Source: Sternotherus odoratus
Lineage: Eukaryota > Chordata > Testudines > Kinosternidae
Length of the DNA: 64,000 bases
Assembly: GCA_032164245.1 (NCBI GenBank)
Contig: JAVMKO010000001.1
Location: 165,593,434-165,657,433 of the forward strand
Direction of reading: 5' to 3'
The position numbers and the translations under genes were made by a program. Of this stretch, positions 32,313-42,177 are shown piece after piece (the stretch's first letter is position 1; each line of letters begins with the position of its first letter). Under the pieces are notes generated by a model. That model saw nothing but the letters and a program-made list of their open reading frames with translations. It ran no database searches and had not been told where the DNA came from.

Positions 32313-33229
32313 CATGCTTCTGGTAGCATGGCACACCCATGGAACTGATTATACTGTGTATAGTTACTGGGTTTGTTAGCCATTTAAAACAAAATATTCC
32401 TATTACAGCGTGAACTGTCAACTACTCACTTCAGCACATCTAAGAAGAAAAATACAGTGGAACCTGCTAATGGTGAGTTAACTATAGTAAAACTCTCTTT
32501 ACAGTGGCTTGGAAGTCTAATTGTTTCAGTGAATTGCAGTGTGTAAATGGTAGTTCTGGCTAGTAACATCTTTTTTTGTGAAAAATAAACTGCTGAATGG
32601 AGATTCCACTGGATAGGTAACTTAAAAAAAACACCCAAATAATCCAACTGAAACCTACAGTATAGCCCTTGGGATCTCATCTATAACATCAAATTTAGGG
32701 GGTTGTTTTAATTTGATCATTTTGTGAACAGCTACTGGTCACTATTTTTTTTAAATTAAATCATTATGCCTTATCCCCCAAATTTGCCATTGCAGCAAGG
32801 GGTAGTGCCAAATCCTTCAATTTGTTCGATCTCCCTACTCTGATTAGAGCTATGTAAGACTAAATAATTAATAATAAAAATACACACCATTGGAATAAAC
32901 ACCTAAACTCAAGGGAACCCCCTTGCTAATCAGAGCAGCCTGAGTATTAGAAAATAGTCAGTGGACCAGGCTCTCTGTTGTGCAGTCATTTACACTAGTG
33001 CAACACAGAGTGGGTGTAACCTCTCCTAAATCAGAATAGTGGCCATTCACACTTCCTTTGCACTGATATCAAGGAGCCCACTGTTTTTCTCATAATCAGC
33101 ACCCCAAGCGTTCTCCCCTACCCCATCACAAAACACCTTCCTGTGGTTGGGGGTTTTGACAGAGAGATTTTAATATTATTTCAGTCACTTCCATCAACCA
33201 AACACAAATGGAGTCCTGTCTTAGTCTAA

Positions 33230-33796
33230 GACCTGGTCTACATCTAAAACTTAGGTTGACCTAGTTCCATTGGTCAGGGGACTGTGAAAAATTTACACTC
33301 TTAATGCTGTAGTTAAGTCAACCTAATCTCCAGTATGGAAATGATTAGGTTGATGGAAGGATTCCTTTGTCAACCTAACTGCTGCCTCTCAGGGCTTGTC
33401 TCCACTTACTGAGGGATTGATGCATGGCAGTCAATTCACTGGGGGTCGATTTAGCAGGTCTCTAGATTGACCACTGATCACTTGCTCATCGACTCTGATA
33501 TTCCACTGGAACAAGAACCATAAGGTAAGTCGATGGGAGAATTTTTCCTGTCTACGCAGTGTGATGTAGACACCACAATAAGTCGACCTAAGGTACATCG
33601 ACTTCAGCTATGTTAGTCACATAGCTGGAGTTGCGTAACATAGTTCAACTTAGCCTCTTAGTGTAGACCTGCCCTCAGAGAGGTGGATTATCTACATCGA
33701 TGGAAATCCCCCTTCCATTGTTGTAGGAAGTACCTATGCTATGGTGTTACAGCGCCACAGTTGTGTTGCTGTAGTGGCTTTGGTGTAGACGTAGCC
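33230..33796. mobile_element. Harbinger-like MITE, split by a second MITE
   Basis: The left end GACCTGGTCTACATC and right end GTGTAGACGTAGCC are weak inverted repeats, with TAA on the left and TCA on the right (two of three bases agree). Removing the inner element at 33392-33674 with one TCA rejoins CTGCCTCTCA to GAGAGGTGGATTA, restoring the palindromic middle of the family. The outer element is therefore older than the inner one. Confidence 0.65.
33392..33674. mobile_element. Harbinger-like MITE nested in another (283 bp)
   Basis: Starts GGGCTTGTCTCCACTTA and ends GTGTAGACCTGCCC; an exact 3-bp duplication TCA flanks it (33389-33391 and 33675-33677). An internal imperfect hairpin, near 33576-33640, carries AAGTCGACCTAAGG and TCGACTTCAGCTATG. 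It is related to the fragment at 7047. Confidence 0.8.
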
Positions 33797-35221
33797 TCAA
33801 TCACTGCTTTTCAGTACACCTCTCAGTGCCTCTCTCACATGGACTCTTGTGCTGAGAGCCAGGAGGAGAATTCATACTAATTTGGGCTGAGCCATCAATT
33901 TTAGGGCCCGTCAGCAAAGTGCTGAGTGCTTTCTTCAGTATCCCACAGAAGATACTTAGCATCATTCAGGATCGAGCTCCTAACATGAGGCCTTGGGCAA
34001 GACCCTTGAGTCTCTTGTGCTTCAGGCAGCCAACTGGTTTGGAACAGACAATACCTGCAATGTAATGCTTAAAAGCCTGCTTCTCTACTTTATAAGTACA
34101 CTTGAACTGGGTAGTGGGTTTCTCAAGGTAGAACAGTTCAGGTGAGACTGGGGACAGAAACATTTAAAATCTGGAATAATCAGAATAGCATTCCATCAGG
34201 GTGTGTAATCTGGTTATTGCGATTAAACACAATGATTATTGAATTAATGAATGTTATTTCTGTCCTCCCTCAATTCTACTTTCCACAAAAGAGGTTGGGA
34301 ATCTCCTGCTCCTTCTGTCTGACACTGTTGCTCTCTCCACTCTGTAACTTTAATAACCTTTTTTCACTTTAGAGTCTGATCAGCACTAAAATGTACTCTG
34401 TTTTCCTTTTCCTACCTTACTGCATTCTATTCGTCCCACGTCTTAACTAGTCTCTAGATATATTTCTTTGCATAAGTATAAGAGGCAGAATGATCTAGTG
34501 GTTAGAGGAGACTAGAAATCAGGATTGCTAGATTTGCTGCTGCTGCTGGCTCACTGTCTCGACACAGTTGATCCAAAAAAGGCCCACATTTTCAAAATAG
34601 CCCACTAGTCCCAGGTGCATCAGTTTTTGGCTGCCTAATCTGAGAAGCAGTATACACGTTTTTTAAGAGGTACTGAGTAGTTGTGGGCCCTCATTTTCTC
34701 CAGCTGAAAATGTTAGGCTCAGCACATTTGAAAATTGGGCATAAAATATTTTTATTTCTATTTTATCTATTTTGGAGGATTTATTCTATTTTTCATTTTA
34801 TAAGATCGGCAGTTGCCATGGCATTTGGAAACAAAGTTGAGCATCCAAAAATGAGATGATAAAAATGAATGGATATTTTTTAAAATATTGGCCTTGGTTT
34901 CTGTGTGCCTCATTCTCTATCTGTAAAATATTTTATTTCTGAGGGGAATTTAATGTTCAGGGCATAGCTTGAGATCCTCAAATGAAAGATGATGTCAAAA
35001 GTGTGTAGTTGCTATTATTATCTTTACCCTTGTAACTTTCATCTTTCTATTATTTAGCTTCCTCTCTTTCTGTTATTTTCCCTTTCTTGCCAGAATACAA
35101 ATTGCTGTAGCCAACTTTGCAAATCATTCTCATTGGCATATCTTTTCCTTTATTTGTAGGTGGTGTCCTTCATGCAAAAGGAATTGCATTAATTATAATA
35201 AAATTAGTTGATCTAGGGGGA
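33797..35221. other. unassigned sequence with MIR pieces
   Basis: A MIR 5' piece at about 34484-34560 (GATCTAGTGGTTAGAGGAG) and a possible MIR middle near 34895-34935 (TGCCTCATTCTCTATCTGT) are visible. Otherwise nothing recognisable. Confidence 0.4.
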
Positions 35222-35320
35222 GATGTGATGTAGCAAGGTTAGAGCAGTGGACTGGGGAATCAGGACTCCTAGAATTTTTACCATGGACTCATAGGACCTT
35301 AGGCAAGTTACTTAGACGAG
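35222..35320 (+). repeat. MIR-like fragment
   Basis: GAGCAGTGGACTGGGGAATC, then CCTTAGGCAAGTTACTTAGA match the 5' and central MIR blocks. Truncated at about 35320. Confidence 0.6.
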
Positions 35321-35614
35321 TTAGAGGACTTTCTGTCCAAGGGGGCCTCCAGCTCTTGCAGAAGGTTTGGAAAGACTAAGGTCTCCATAAAGGAGATGGG
35401 TAATCTCTGGTGCTTTTTTTGTGACAGTTTTACGTTGCTGATTCATAATTAGTTTGTGATCCACTATGACCCCCAGATCCCTTTCCGCAGTACTCCTTCC
35501 TAGGCAAGCATTTCCCATTTTGTATGTGTGCATCTGATTGTTCCTTCCTAAGTGGAGTACTTTGTATTTGTCCTTATTGAATTTCATCCTATTTACTTCA
35601 GACCATTTCTCCAA
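35321..35614 (-). pseudogene. CR1 reverse transcriptase fragment (copy 3, thumb side)
   Basis: The minus-strand frame has NRMKFNKDKYKVLHLGRNNQ and STAERDLGVIVDHKLIMNQQ, the CR1 block after the catalytic site. The last 30 or so residues run past the CR1 boundary into unrelated sequence. Confidence 0.75.
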
Positions 35615-36216
35615 TTGGTCCAGATCATTTCTGAATTTTAATCCTATCCTCTAAAGCACTTGGAACCCCTCCCAGCTTGGCATCATCCACAAACTTTATA
35701 AGTGTACTCTCTATACCATTATCTAAATCACTGATGAAAATATTGAACAAAACTGGACCCTGAACCGATTTTTGTGGGACCCCACTTGATATGCCTTTCC
35801 AGCTTGACTGTAAACCACTGATGATTACTCTCTGGGAACGGTTTTCCAGACAGTCATATACCCACTTTATAGTAGCTTCCCCTAGGTGGTATTTCCCTAG
35901 TTTGTTTATGAGAAGGTAATGCGAGACAGTATCAAACATCTTACTAAAGTCAAGATATATCACATCTGCTACTTCCCCCTATTCACAGCGGCTTGGTACC
36001 CTATCAAATACAGCTATTTATCAAATAGCCTATCAAATAGCCTATCAAACACAGCTATTGGGTTGGTTTGACATGATTTAGTTCCTGACAAATCCATGGT
36101 GACTGTTACTTGTCACCTTATTATCATCTAGGCATTTGCAAATTGCTTGCTTAATTATTTGTGCCATTATCTTTCCAGATACTGAAGTTAAGATGACTGG
36201 TCTGTAATTCCCCGGG
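35420..36216 (-). mobile_element. CR1-type LINE copy 3, 3'-truncated
   Basis: Minus-strand CR1 reverse transcriptase without a recognisable CR1 3' tail: sequence to the left of about 35420 is unrelated. The two coding fragments are listed separately. The right part ends near 36216 after TGGTCTGTAATTCCCCGGG, the usual CR1 text before the fingers motif. A direct-repeat blip occurs at about 36005-36058, where CTATCAAATA is present three times, perhaps replication slippage. Confidence 0.75.
35625..35963 (-). pseudogene. CR1 reverse transcriptase palm fragment (copy 3)
   Basis: A 112-residue minus-strand frame with YLDFSKMFDTVSHYLLINKL, GISSGVPQKSVQGPVLFNIF and FVDDAKLGG. Both catalytic aspartates are kept, but GVPQGSVLGP has become GVPQKSVQGP, and the frame breaks on both sides. 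Confidence 0.8.
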
Positions 36217-37312
36217 CAGTGCCCTAAATTAGCTAATCAGAGTTGCCGCCAAACAGCTGTAGATGGTGGATGCTGAGCACTCACTATTTTTTTCCCATGG
36301 GTGCTCTACAGGGTTGGCCCCTATGCCCAAAAGAGAAAGAAAACCACAAACAGTCAAAAACCAAACAGCGAAACTAACTCACTCACCCCAAGATTAATAC
36401 TTGCACCTTGTTTGGTCAGCAGGGAGATCTCCTTCTCTCCCTCTCAAACGTCCCTGTTTGCTGTTCCCCCTTTGTTATCTCCCTACTGACTTGCTAGGTC
36501 CTCACTTGAAGTCCTCACTACAGAATATGAGCCTCCGGCAGGAGTTCCTTTTGTAGAATTCAATACAGAGGAGAATTCAAAGCTATTAGAAATCAATATT
36601 TTTCTTTTAATACAAGTTTGTCTTTGATTGGATGATAACAAAAATGTTTGCAGGAGAGTAATGAAAATAGTAAGAAAAGAAGCTGATTGAAACATTCCTT
36701 TATCCCCAAAGGAAATAATAAATGCAGCATCCTTCAGATACAATTGTTTCTAAAATAGCAGATAGAAGGCTTGCTACTGCTCTCATTGAAGTCAATGGCA
36801 TCAGACCCATAATGAATACAAAAATTAAAGGAGAGTACGTATAGAAAAGGCAGCCCATAGCAAATACTACTAAATCATGCACTTTACAGAGGCAATCTTT
36901 CAAACTAGCATTCAACCTACTAGATCAATTAATTTAGTCCTACTGCCAAAGCAGGATTTTGGATTAGATTCAGTAACTGTTTCTTTAGAGTAGGAGCAGC
37001 CTACTGATGAGCAATGCATAACATTGTCGCATAAGGGAAAATGAAAATTTCTTTGTATAGTGAACAAAGAAAACATTGTTGAGAAAAAACAGAAATAGCT
37101 CAGAATTTCATAATGCCTCATGGGAAAAAATGGTTGTAAGCAATTGTAAAATTCATTAAAAAGACCTCTCTGATTATTAAAAAGACTGTGCATTTCCCAA
37201 AGGATACAACAGCCATATGTACTGTGGAATAAATACCGTTCACTAAGCAACCAGAAGATGGCATAAATGCAGCGAGCCTGATGTGAGGAGGAGTTCAGAT
37301 GCCTGATTAGAT
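36217..37312. other. unassigned sequence, possible repeat fragment at left
   Basis: GATGCTGAGCACTCACTATTT followed by CCCATGGGTGCTCTACAG near 36260-36312 looks like part of a short interspersed repeat, with unclear ends. The rest, including a 135-codon minus frame (36912-37319), shows nothing recognisable. Confidence 0.35.
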
Positions 37313-37640
37313 GTTTCAAGGATCAGACAGTGAGATTGCATCTAGAATACTGTGCTCAATTCTGGGAACCTCACCAACAGACATAGACCCATTCAGAGAA
37401 GAGCAAAAATGGTTAAAGAGAGATGAATTTGGGAGGAAAGATTTAAAAAAGCAAAATCTCTGTGGGTAGGTTAAGCAACGATGAAGAGAGGATATACCTA
37501 TCTACAGATATTTGAAGGATACAAACAGCAAGAAAGGAAAGAGAGAATTTGAGATGGATAGAAGGAATGGAGTTTAGGTTGCTTATCAAGAAAAGCATTC
37601 TATCAATGCGGTCTATTTATTTTATTTTATTTAGCGTGTG
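37313..37640 (+). mobile_element. old CR1/L2-like LINE, 5' part of a split copy
   Basis: AGATTGCATCTAGAATACTG and CTCAATTCTGGGAACC match the CR1 text seen intact at 38265-38290. The following sequence is strongly diverged. The matching 3' part resumes at about 39990, so a 2.3-kb block has been inserted. Confidence 0.6.
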
Positions 37641-38093
37641 CATAGTTGTCTAGCCAAGCAATGGTATCTTCAGTGGGGTGATGTAGTTCTTCTAGGCCAC
37701 CGCTGCACCTGGTCAGCAGGCATTCATTGACAATGTGCATCATCATCTGTATTGCGCTGCAGCTGCACAAAGGGCTGTCACAAAGACACTGGTTGGCTGC
37801 ACAGAGACCTCGCCCAGTCTGGAACCTATTCGACAGAGACCATTGGCAAGGGGGCAGGTCAAAACCAGCTGGGCAAATTGTGGGGCCAGCGATGAGGGAC
37901 TAGGTGGGGATTATAAGAGATAACCATTCCTCTCACCAGAGTTTTTCCACCCTAACATCCTGGTGTGGTAGATGAGACCATAATGGGTGATGTGATGGCA
38001 AAGGTGTGCAGCTGGTGGTTTAACAATGTCATTGTGCTGCGGAAGGATTGTGTTGGTACGTACTTTCTCCAGTAACCTGCCAGTGGCAACCTC

Positions 38094-38247
38094 TTATCTA
38101 CTATGAGGAGGAGCAATATTGCTCAGAACTGGAAACCATGGGAGTGGAGTAGGACACAGGGTACTAGAGATGATGCGCATGGCAGCATGTAACTGTGTAT
38201 CTACCAGTTTGGTGTGTGATGATTGACTCCAAACTGGTGCACAGTGC
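38094..38247 (-). pseudogene. jockey-like LINE RT, C-terminal fragment
   Basis: The minus-strand frame reads CAPVWSQSSHTKLVDTQLHA and then IISSTLCPTPLPWFPVLSNI, the block that follows the thumb in this LINE clade. The residues before CAPVW in the open frame derive from the adjacent CR1 insertion, so the LINE portion begins at about 38247. Confidence 0.65.
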
Positions 38248-38614
38248 ATTGGTGAGGCCTCATCTGGAATACTGTGTCCAGTTTTGGGGCCCACACTACA
38301 GGAAGGATGTGGAAAAATTGGAAAGAGTCCAGAGGAGGGCAACAAAAATGATGAGGGGCTTGGAGCACATGACTTATGCAGAGAGGCTGAGAGAACTGGG
38401 ATTGTTTAGTCTACAGAAGAGAAGACTGAGAGAAGATTTGGTAGCTGCTTTTAACTACCTGAAAGGGGGTTCCAAAGAGGATGGATCTAGACTGTTCTCA
38501 GTGATACCAGATGAGAGAACAAGGAGTAATAGTCTCAAGTTGCAGAGGGGGAGGTTTAGGTTAGAAAAAACATCTTCACTAGGAGGGCGTGAAGCACTGG
38601 AATGGGTTACCTAG
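38248..38614 (+). pseudogene. CR1 ORF2 C-terminus, uninterrupted frame
   Basis: The frame runs unbroken from ALVRPHLEYCVQFWGPHYRK through ERVQRRATKMMRGLEHMTYA and LGLFSLQKRRLREDLVAAFN to a stop after EALEWVT. This is the C-terminal third of CR1 ORF2 in nearly consensus form. It lacks the endonuclease and catalytic palm, so it cannot act alone. The longer open frame starting at 38195 begins in flanking LINE sequence. Confidence 0.8.
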
Positions 38615-38778
38615 GGAGGTGGTGAAATCTCCTTTCCTAGAGGTTATTAAGGTCCAGCTTGACAAAGCCCTGGCTGGGATGATTTACTTGGGGATTGGTC
38701 CTGCTTTGAGCAGGGGGTTGGACTAGATGACCTCCAGAGGTCCCTTCCAACCCTGATATTCTATGATTCTATTCTATG
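38248..38778 (+). mobile_element. 5'-truncated CR1, well preserved
   Basis: Plus-strand 3' half-kilobase of a CR1 ending TATTCTATGATTCTATTC plus CTATGATA, the CR1 tail. It interrupts the jockey-like LINE between a segment equivalent to VSLCYLVFCGQ and the CAPVW block, so it is younger than that LINE. Upstream truncation is typical of target-primed reverse transcription. It has the least decayed coding sequence of any CR1 here. Confidence 0.85.
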
Positions 38779-38884
38779 ATACTTGGCCACAGAATACGAG
38801 GTAGCAAAGGCTGACATCCGCAAAATTGAAGCACGAGCACCCCATGACGAACCTGCCAGTTTGCTAAGAAGATTGTTGCACATT

Positions 38885-39079
38885 TTAAATTACTGATGTC
38901 TTCTTCAGGTGGGCACGGTAACTCAGTGTGCAGTCTAAGGTCACATCTAGATATGCTGGTTCCACTTCATGCTTCACCTTCTGACCATTCAGATAAACAT
39001 TCAGTTCTCGGGTTGTGCTGGCATGATGAAGATGGAACAAATTGGAGACTCTTTTATGACACTTGGCTGGAGGCACCAA
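38885..39079 (-). pseudogene. jockey-like LINE RT, thumb-side fragment
   Basis: The minus-strand frame includes TRELNVYLNGQKVKHEVEPA then YLDVTLDCTLSYRAHLKKTS. The YLGVTLDxxLSY-type motif follows the YADD site in jockey-like elements. It lies between the palm fragment (39331-39702) and the C-terminal fragment (38094-38247) as expected. Confidence 0.65.
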
Positions 39080-39171
39080 GTCTTACAGTAGTGAGCTAAC
39101 TCTATTATGTCCCGGTTTCAGGTGGTATCAAGCTCATGAAACATCTGGACCTGGGTACCGCAACAGATGTT

Positions 39172-39366
39172 AAGAATCAGAGAGGTAGCCGTGTTAGTCT
39201 GGAATTGCAGACGTGACAAAGAGTCCTGTGGCACCTTAAAGACTAACTGAAGTATTGAAGCATAAGCTTTCGTGGATGCATCCGATGAAGTGGGTATTAG
39301 CCCACGAAAGCTTATGCTTCAATACTTTAGTTAGTCTTTAAGGTGCCACAGGACTTTGTCACTTCT
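39172..39366. repeat. palindromic Penelope-like insert with 12-bp TSD
   Basis: Flanked by an exact GCAACAGATGTT (39160-39171 and 39367-39378). The centre of the element is a large inverted repeat: the left arm (about 39210-39275) and right arm (about 39301-39366) pair over some 65 bp with few mismatches, round a spacer ATGCATCCGATGAAGTGGG. The right half matches the repeat at 30984-31121. The spacer and right arm form a hammerhead-like core: CCGATGA at 39282-39288, GTGGG/CCCAC as stem II, GAAA at 39306-39309. Penelope-like assignment is inferred. Confidence 0.65.
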
Positions 39367-39702
39367 GCAACAGATGTTGTCTGCGTAAATGAATTTTTGA
39401 GACTCCGTTGTTGGCAAGTCATTGATGTAAAGGTTGAACAGGGTTGGAGAAAGAATAGAGCCTTGGGGCAACCTATTGCTCTGTTGTCTCCAAGCACTTG
39501 TCTTCTTCCCCATTTGGACTCTCAACTGCCTATCGCGGAGGAAGAGTTCAACGATGCCTGTGACCCAAGATAGCAGAACCCATGTTATCTTCACAAGCAG
39601 GCCAGTGTGCCATATCGTATCGAATGCCACTGTTAGATTGATGATAACAGTGTCTGTTTTCAAGTTTCTCTGGGAGTCATTTTCAACAAATGTGGTCAGC
39701 AC
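39331..39702 (-). pseudogene. jockey-like LINE RT, palm fragment
   Basis: The minus-strand frame has INLTVAFDTIWHTGLLVKIT, NRLPQGSILSPTLFNLYIND and FIYADNICC. The catalytic YADD has become YADN, so even this fragment has lost an active-site aspartate. The last few residues lie in the palindromic insert and its target duplication. The motif set differs from the CR1 copies (LDFSK...FVDD) in this window. Confidence 0.7.
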
Positions 39703-39989
39703 GAATACTTGGTCACTTGTGCTATGGCCTCAGGCAAAAGCTGGCTTGGTGAGGGCTCAAAATTCTCTCCAGGTCAGGTAATATGTGCTGTAGGACCAAG
39801 CACTCCAGTGGCTTGAAGCACGCCGACAATAATGATATGGGATGATAGCTTGATGCTTGACTTGGGTCCTTTTCAGGCTTTCAGGGGCCAATGACTTTTG
39901 TGCTGCGCCATACGTTCGGTAGCTTACCTTCACTGATGATCCTAATGAAGAATTTCACAAGCTGAAGCTGAGCACGGGGGCCAAGGTTT

Positions 39990-40192
39990 TTCAAGAATTA
40001 TATTATTATTTTCAGGAATGAGGTTTGTTATAATGTGGAATAGATTCCCAAGGGAAGGGCAGGAAGTGCCAGCACTTCAATATTTTTTTTAAAGGACAAA
40101 ACAGAAAATTCAGTGAATTTTCAGTGGAAGCTGGAATCATTGACCTGCCAGGTCTTTTGTATCTCTAATCTCTATGATTCCATGAAGAAAGG
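39990..40192 (+). mobile_element. old CR1/L2-like LINE, 3' part of the split copy
   Basis: GGAATAGATTCCCAAGGGAA, then a poorly kept middle and CTCTATGATTCCATGAAG resemble a CR1 3' end (compare 38600-38778). It continues the copy begun at 37313-37640. Confidence 0.55.
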
Positions 40193-40261
40193 AAAGAGCT
40201 GGTACTTGTGGTGGTCAAGAGCTTGTATTCAACAATTTTATGTGTTTTTTGTATTGTGGTA

Positions 40262-40355
40262 TCTCCAGTCACGGATCAAGACCTCATTGTACTAGGTGGT
40301 GTACAAACACAGAACAAAAAAAGAGCTTGCCTTCAAAAGTTTACAATCTATTATT
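40262..40355 (+). repeat. old interspersed repeat fragment
   Basis: TCCAGTCACGGATCAAGACC, CATTGTACTAGGTGGTGTAC and AAACACAGAACAAAAA form a block I recognise as a common reptile interspersed repeat, but I cannot name its family with confidence. Confidence 0.45.
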
Positions 40356-41157
40356 AGAATATTATGTAATACAGTGGTAGGAACCTGCTACAGTCTGTTC
40401 TACTCCCCACTCCCAACCTACTGTGATGATGGAGGATGACCTCTGCAGCTACACACCATATCCATATTCAGTACTGGTGACATGTTTTGGAGAGTGAATG
40501 AAACTGGTGAATTGTGATGTTTCCTGAGAACTGTAAAAAAATATCATTTTCTGCCAATGCAAAGGGCTTTTCCCCATCAAAAGGAAATTCGACTTTATCT
40601 CAGTGGGAAGTGGGGCAGGAGGGAGTTGGAACCTGTAGCTCAATGGGAAAATTGGTGTTTGCTGTAGGAAGTTTCATCAGGTGGTTCTTGTCCTCATGAC
40701 AAGCAGCACTTAAACACTTGGAAAGAGAACATTTGGACAGCAAAAGAGTTTGTGCAGGCGTGTCAGGAGACAAGCTCTTTGAAAACTTCACTGAAACATT
40801 AATTAAGAATGTTAATATAAACCCATGTTCTTTCAAGTTCCCATCCCGTTATTACATTATGTTCCTAAATTTGTGCCTGCATTACCATAGAATTGTTGCC
40901 AGCAAAGCTCATCTCACGTCATCCCTTATGAAGTGGTCAGGATTAGACGCCTGATTCTTTGGTTCTGGAGCCCCATGACAAGTAGCTGAGAATTCTGGGA
41001 AGAAAAGGAAGCTGGGGATTCTACTACTAGAAAATGTAGAGTAGAATTATATCTCATAATATCTTTGTGTACTTGCAGCCACTATGCCTATTATAGCCTG
41101 CTCACTTGGTTTGTGTACCAAATTAGAAGATTAATGAACAGAACTTGTGGTTAAGGT
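40356..41157. other. unassigned non-coding sequence
   Basis: No gene or bounded repeat is recognised. Confidence 0.4.
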
Positions 41158-41335
41158 ATGGACGAGGCATCAGGAAATTTTGGTTCTGTCCCTGACTGAA
41201 ACACTTACCTTTTGTAAGAACATGGACAAATCAATTAATCTTATGCCCCATCTGTAAAATAGGGATAATAATGTGCTCTCACATGCTTTGTCTTGCCTGT
41301 TTAGACTGTAAGGTCTAGAGAGCATAGATTTTCTT
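41158..41335 (+). repeat. MIR-like fragment
   Basis: TTCTGTCCCTGACTGAAACA, then CCATCTGTAAAATAGGGATA and ATAATGTGCTCTCACATG follow MIR order. Diverged. Confidence 0.55.
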
Positions 41336-41539
41336 TTACCACGTCTGAGCAAAAAAATCCATCCTGTTGGAAATTCCAATATGTTGACATGTTTTCATCA
41401 CAAATTGGGCTGAAACTCAAGATATTTCAAACTTCCAAGGAATGAGAAGTTCTAAGAAAAATTCCATTCAGAAATGTCACAGCCAAACATTTCGGTCTGT
41501 GGAACAGAATTGTAACATTTAGTTATGAGGGAGGTCAAC

Positions 41540-41830
41540 ACTAAACTGTATTTCCCAATAGTGCGACACTGCCTGATAAGAATTATAGTTCTGGGTGCCT
41601 CTTGCCCTCTTGTCTGCTATGGGCTGAGCTCTCTGGTTAAAGTAAATCTGCCATGATGCACGGTAACCATATGACTGCCATTGGTCAGTCAGAGAGGAGA
41701 TCATGTTGCGTGCCATAGGAGATATAGTCCAGCCAAGGAGTCCATCCCCTAGGGGAGAATAGTGGCATGAAGCGCCTAGAACTACAACTCCCATTGAAAC
41801 AATGCAGCACTGCAGAGAAATAGAGTTCAA
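41540..41830. mobile_element. MITE with roughly 50-bp terminal inverted repeats
   Basis: The left end AACTGTATTTCCCAATAGTGC region pairs with the right end GCACTGCAGAGAAATAGAGTT, and the match extends inward to ATTATAGTTCTGGG (left) and CCTAGAACTACAACTC (right). I did not find a convincing TSD, so the superfamily is open and bounds are approximate to about 10 bp. Confidence 0.5.
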
Positions 41831-41869
41831 CAAACCAAAATACTTCAATTCAGGTCAAATGGACTGGAA

Positions 41870-42000
41870 ATGAAATATTTTGCTTGGATTTACATCAGGA
41901 AATTGAAACATTTCAGCAAGATCAGAATTCAGTAGAAAATGTTGATTTGGCAGAAACTACATTTTCTGTCAAAAAATCATTACAATGGAAAATTCCCAAT
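41870..42000. repeat. A/T-rich repeat fragment, AAATTTC family
   Basis: GAAACATTTCAGCAAGATC and AAAATTCCCAATCAGCTCTA resemble the block at about 60350-60620 (TGAAACGTTTTGAC, GAGTTCCCAATCAGCTTTA). Both look like copies of one palindrome-prone A/T-rich repeat. Confidence 0.4.
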
Positions 42001-42047
42001 CAGCTCTAATGTTTACATACAATGCTAAGTACAATGGGATCCCCAAT

Positions 42048-42169
42048 TAGGGTAACCAAATGTCCCAATTTTATAGGAACAGTCCTGATTTTTGGATCTT
42101 TTTCTTATATGGGCTCCTATTACCTCCCACCCCATCCTGATTTTTCACATTTGCTCGCTGGTCACCCTA
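42048..42169. mobile_element. TAGGGTGACC hAT-type MITE (122 bp)
   Basis: Starts TAGGGTAACC and ends GGTCACCCTA; the flanks TCCCCAAT (42040-42047) and CCCCCAAT (42170-42177) are an 8-bp TSD with one mismatch. It is collinear with the 8645-8767 copy when reversed. Confidence 0.8.
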
Positions 42170-42177
42170 CCCCCAAT

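Larger units (their letters stand above)
31306..33226. other. unassigned sequence with palindromic repeats
   Basis: Apart from two palindromic elements listed separately, no gene or bounded repeat is found. A stretch near 32960-33070 (GTGCAGTCATTTACACTAG, ACACAGAGTGGGTGTAA) looks like another old repeat fragment. Confidence 0.35.
37641..39989 (-). mobile_element. non-CR1 LINE (jockey-like reverse transcriptase), decayed
   Basis: Minus-strand sequence translates, across frameshifts, into a reverse transcriptase unlike CR1: a LPNVWR...KVIGPLK-like region (about 39900), an AFDTIWHTGLL palm motif, RLPQGSILSPTLFNLYINDL, YADN where YADD is expected, then AYLDVTLDCTLSYRAHLKK and APVWSQSSHTKLVDTQLHAA further on. 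This order matches non-LTR elements annotated as jockey-like. Two younger insertions interrupt it (CR1 at about 38248-38778, palindromic repeat at 39172-39366). Exact ends were not found. Confidence 0.65.

Noticed and set aside
36912..37319. 135-codon minus-strand frame
   Set aside because: No motif, AT-rich context, and no neighbouring exon-like sequence.
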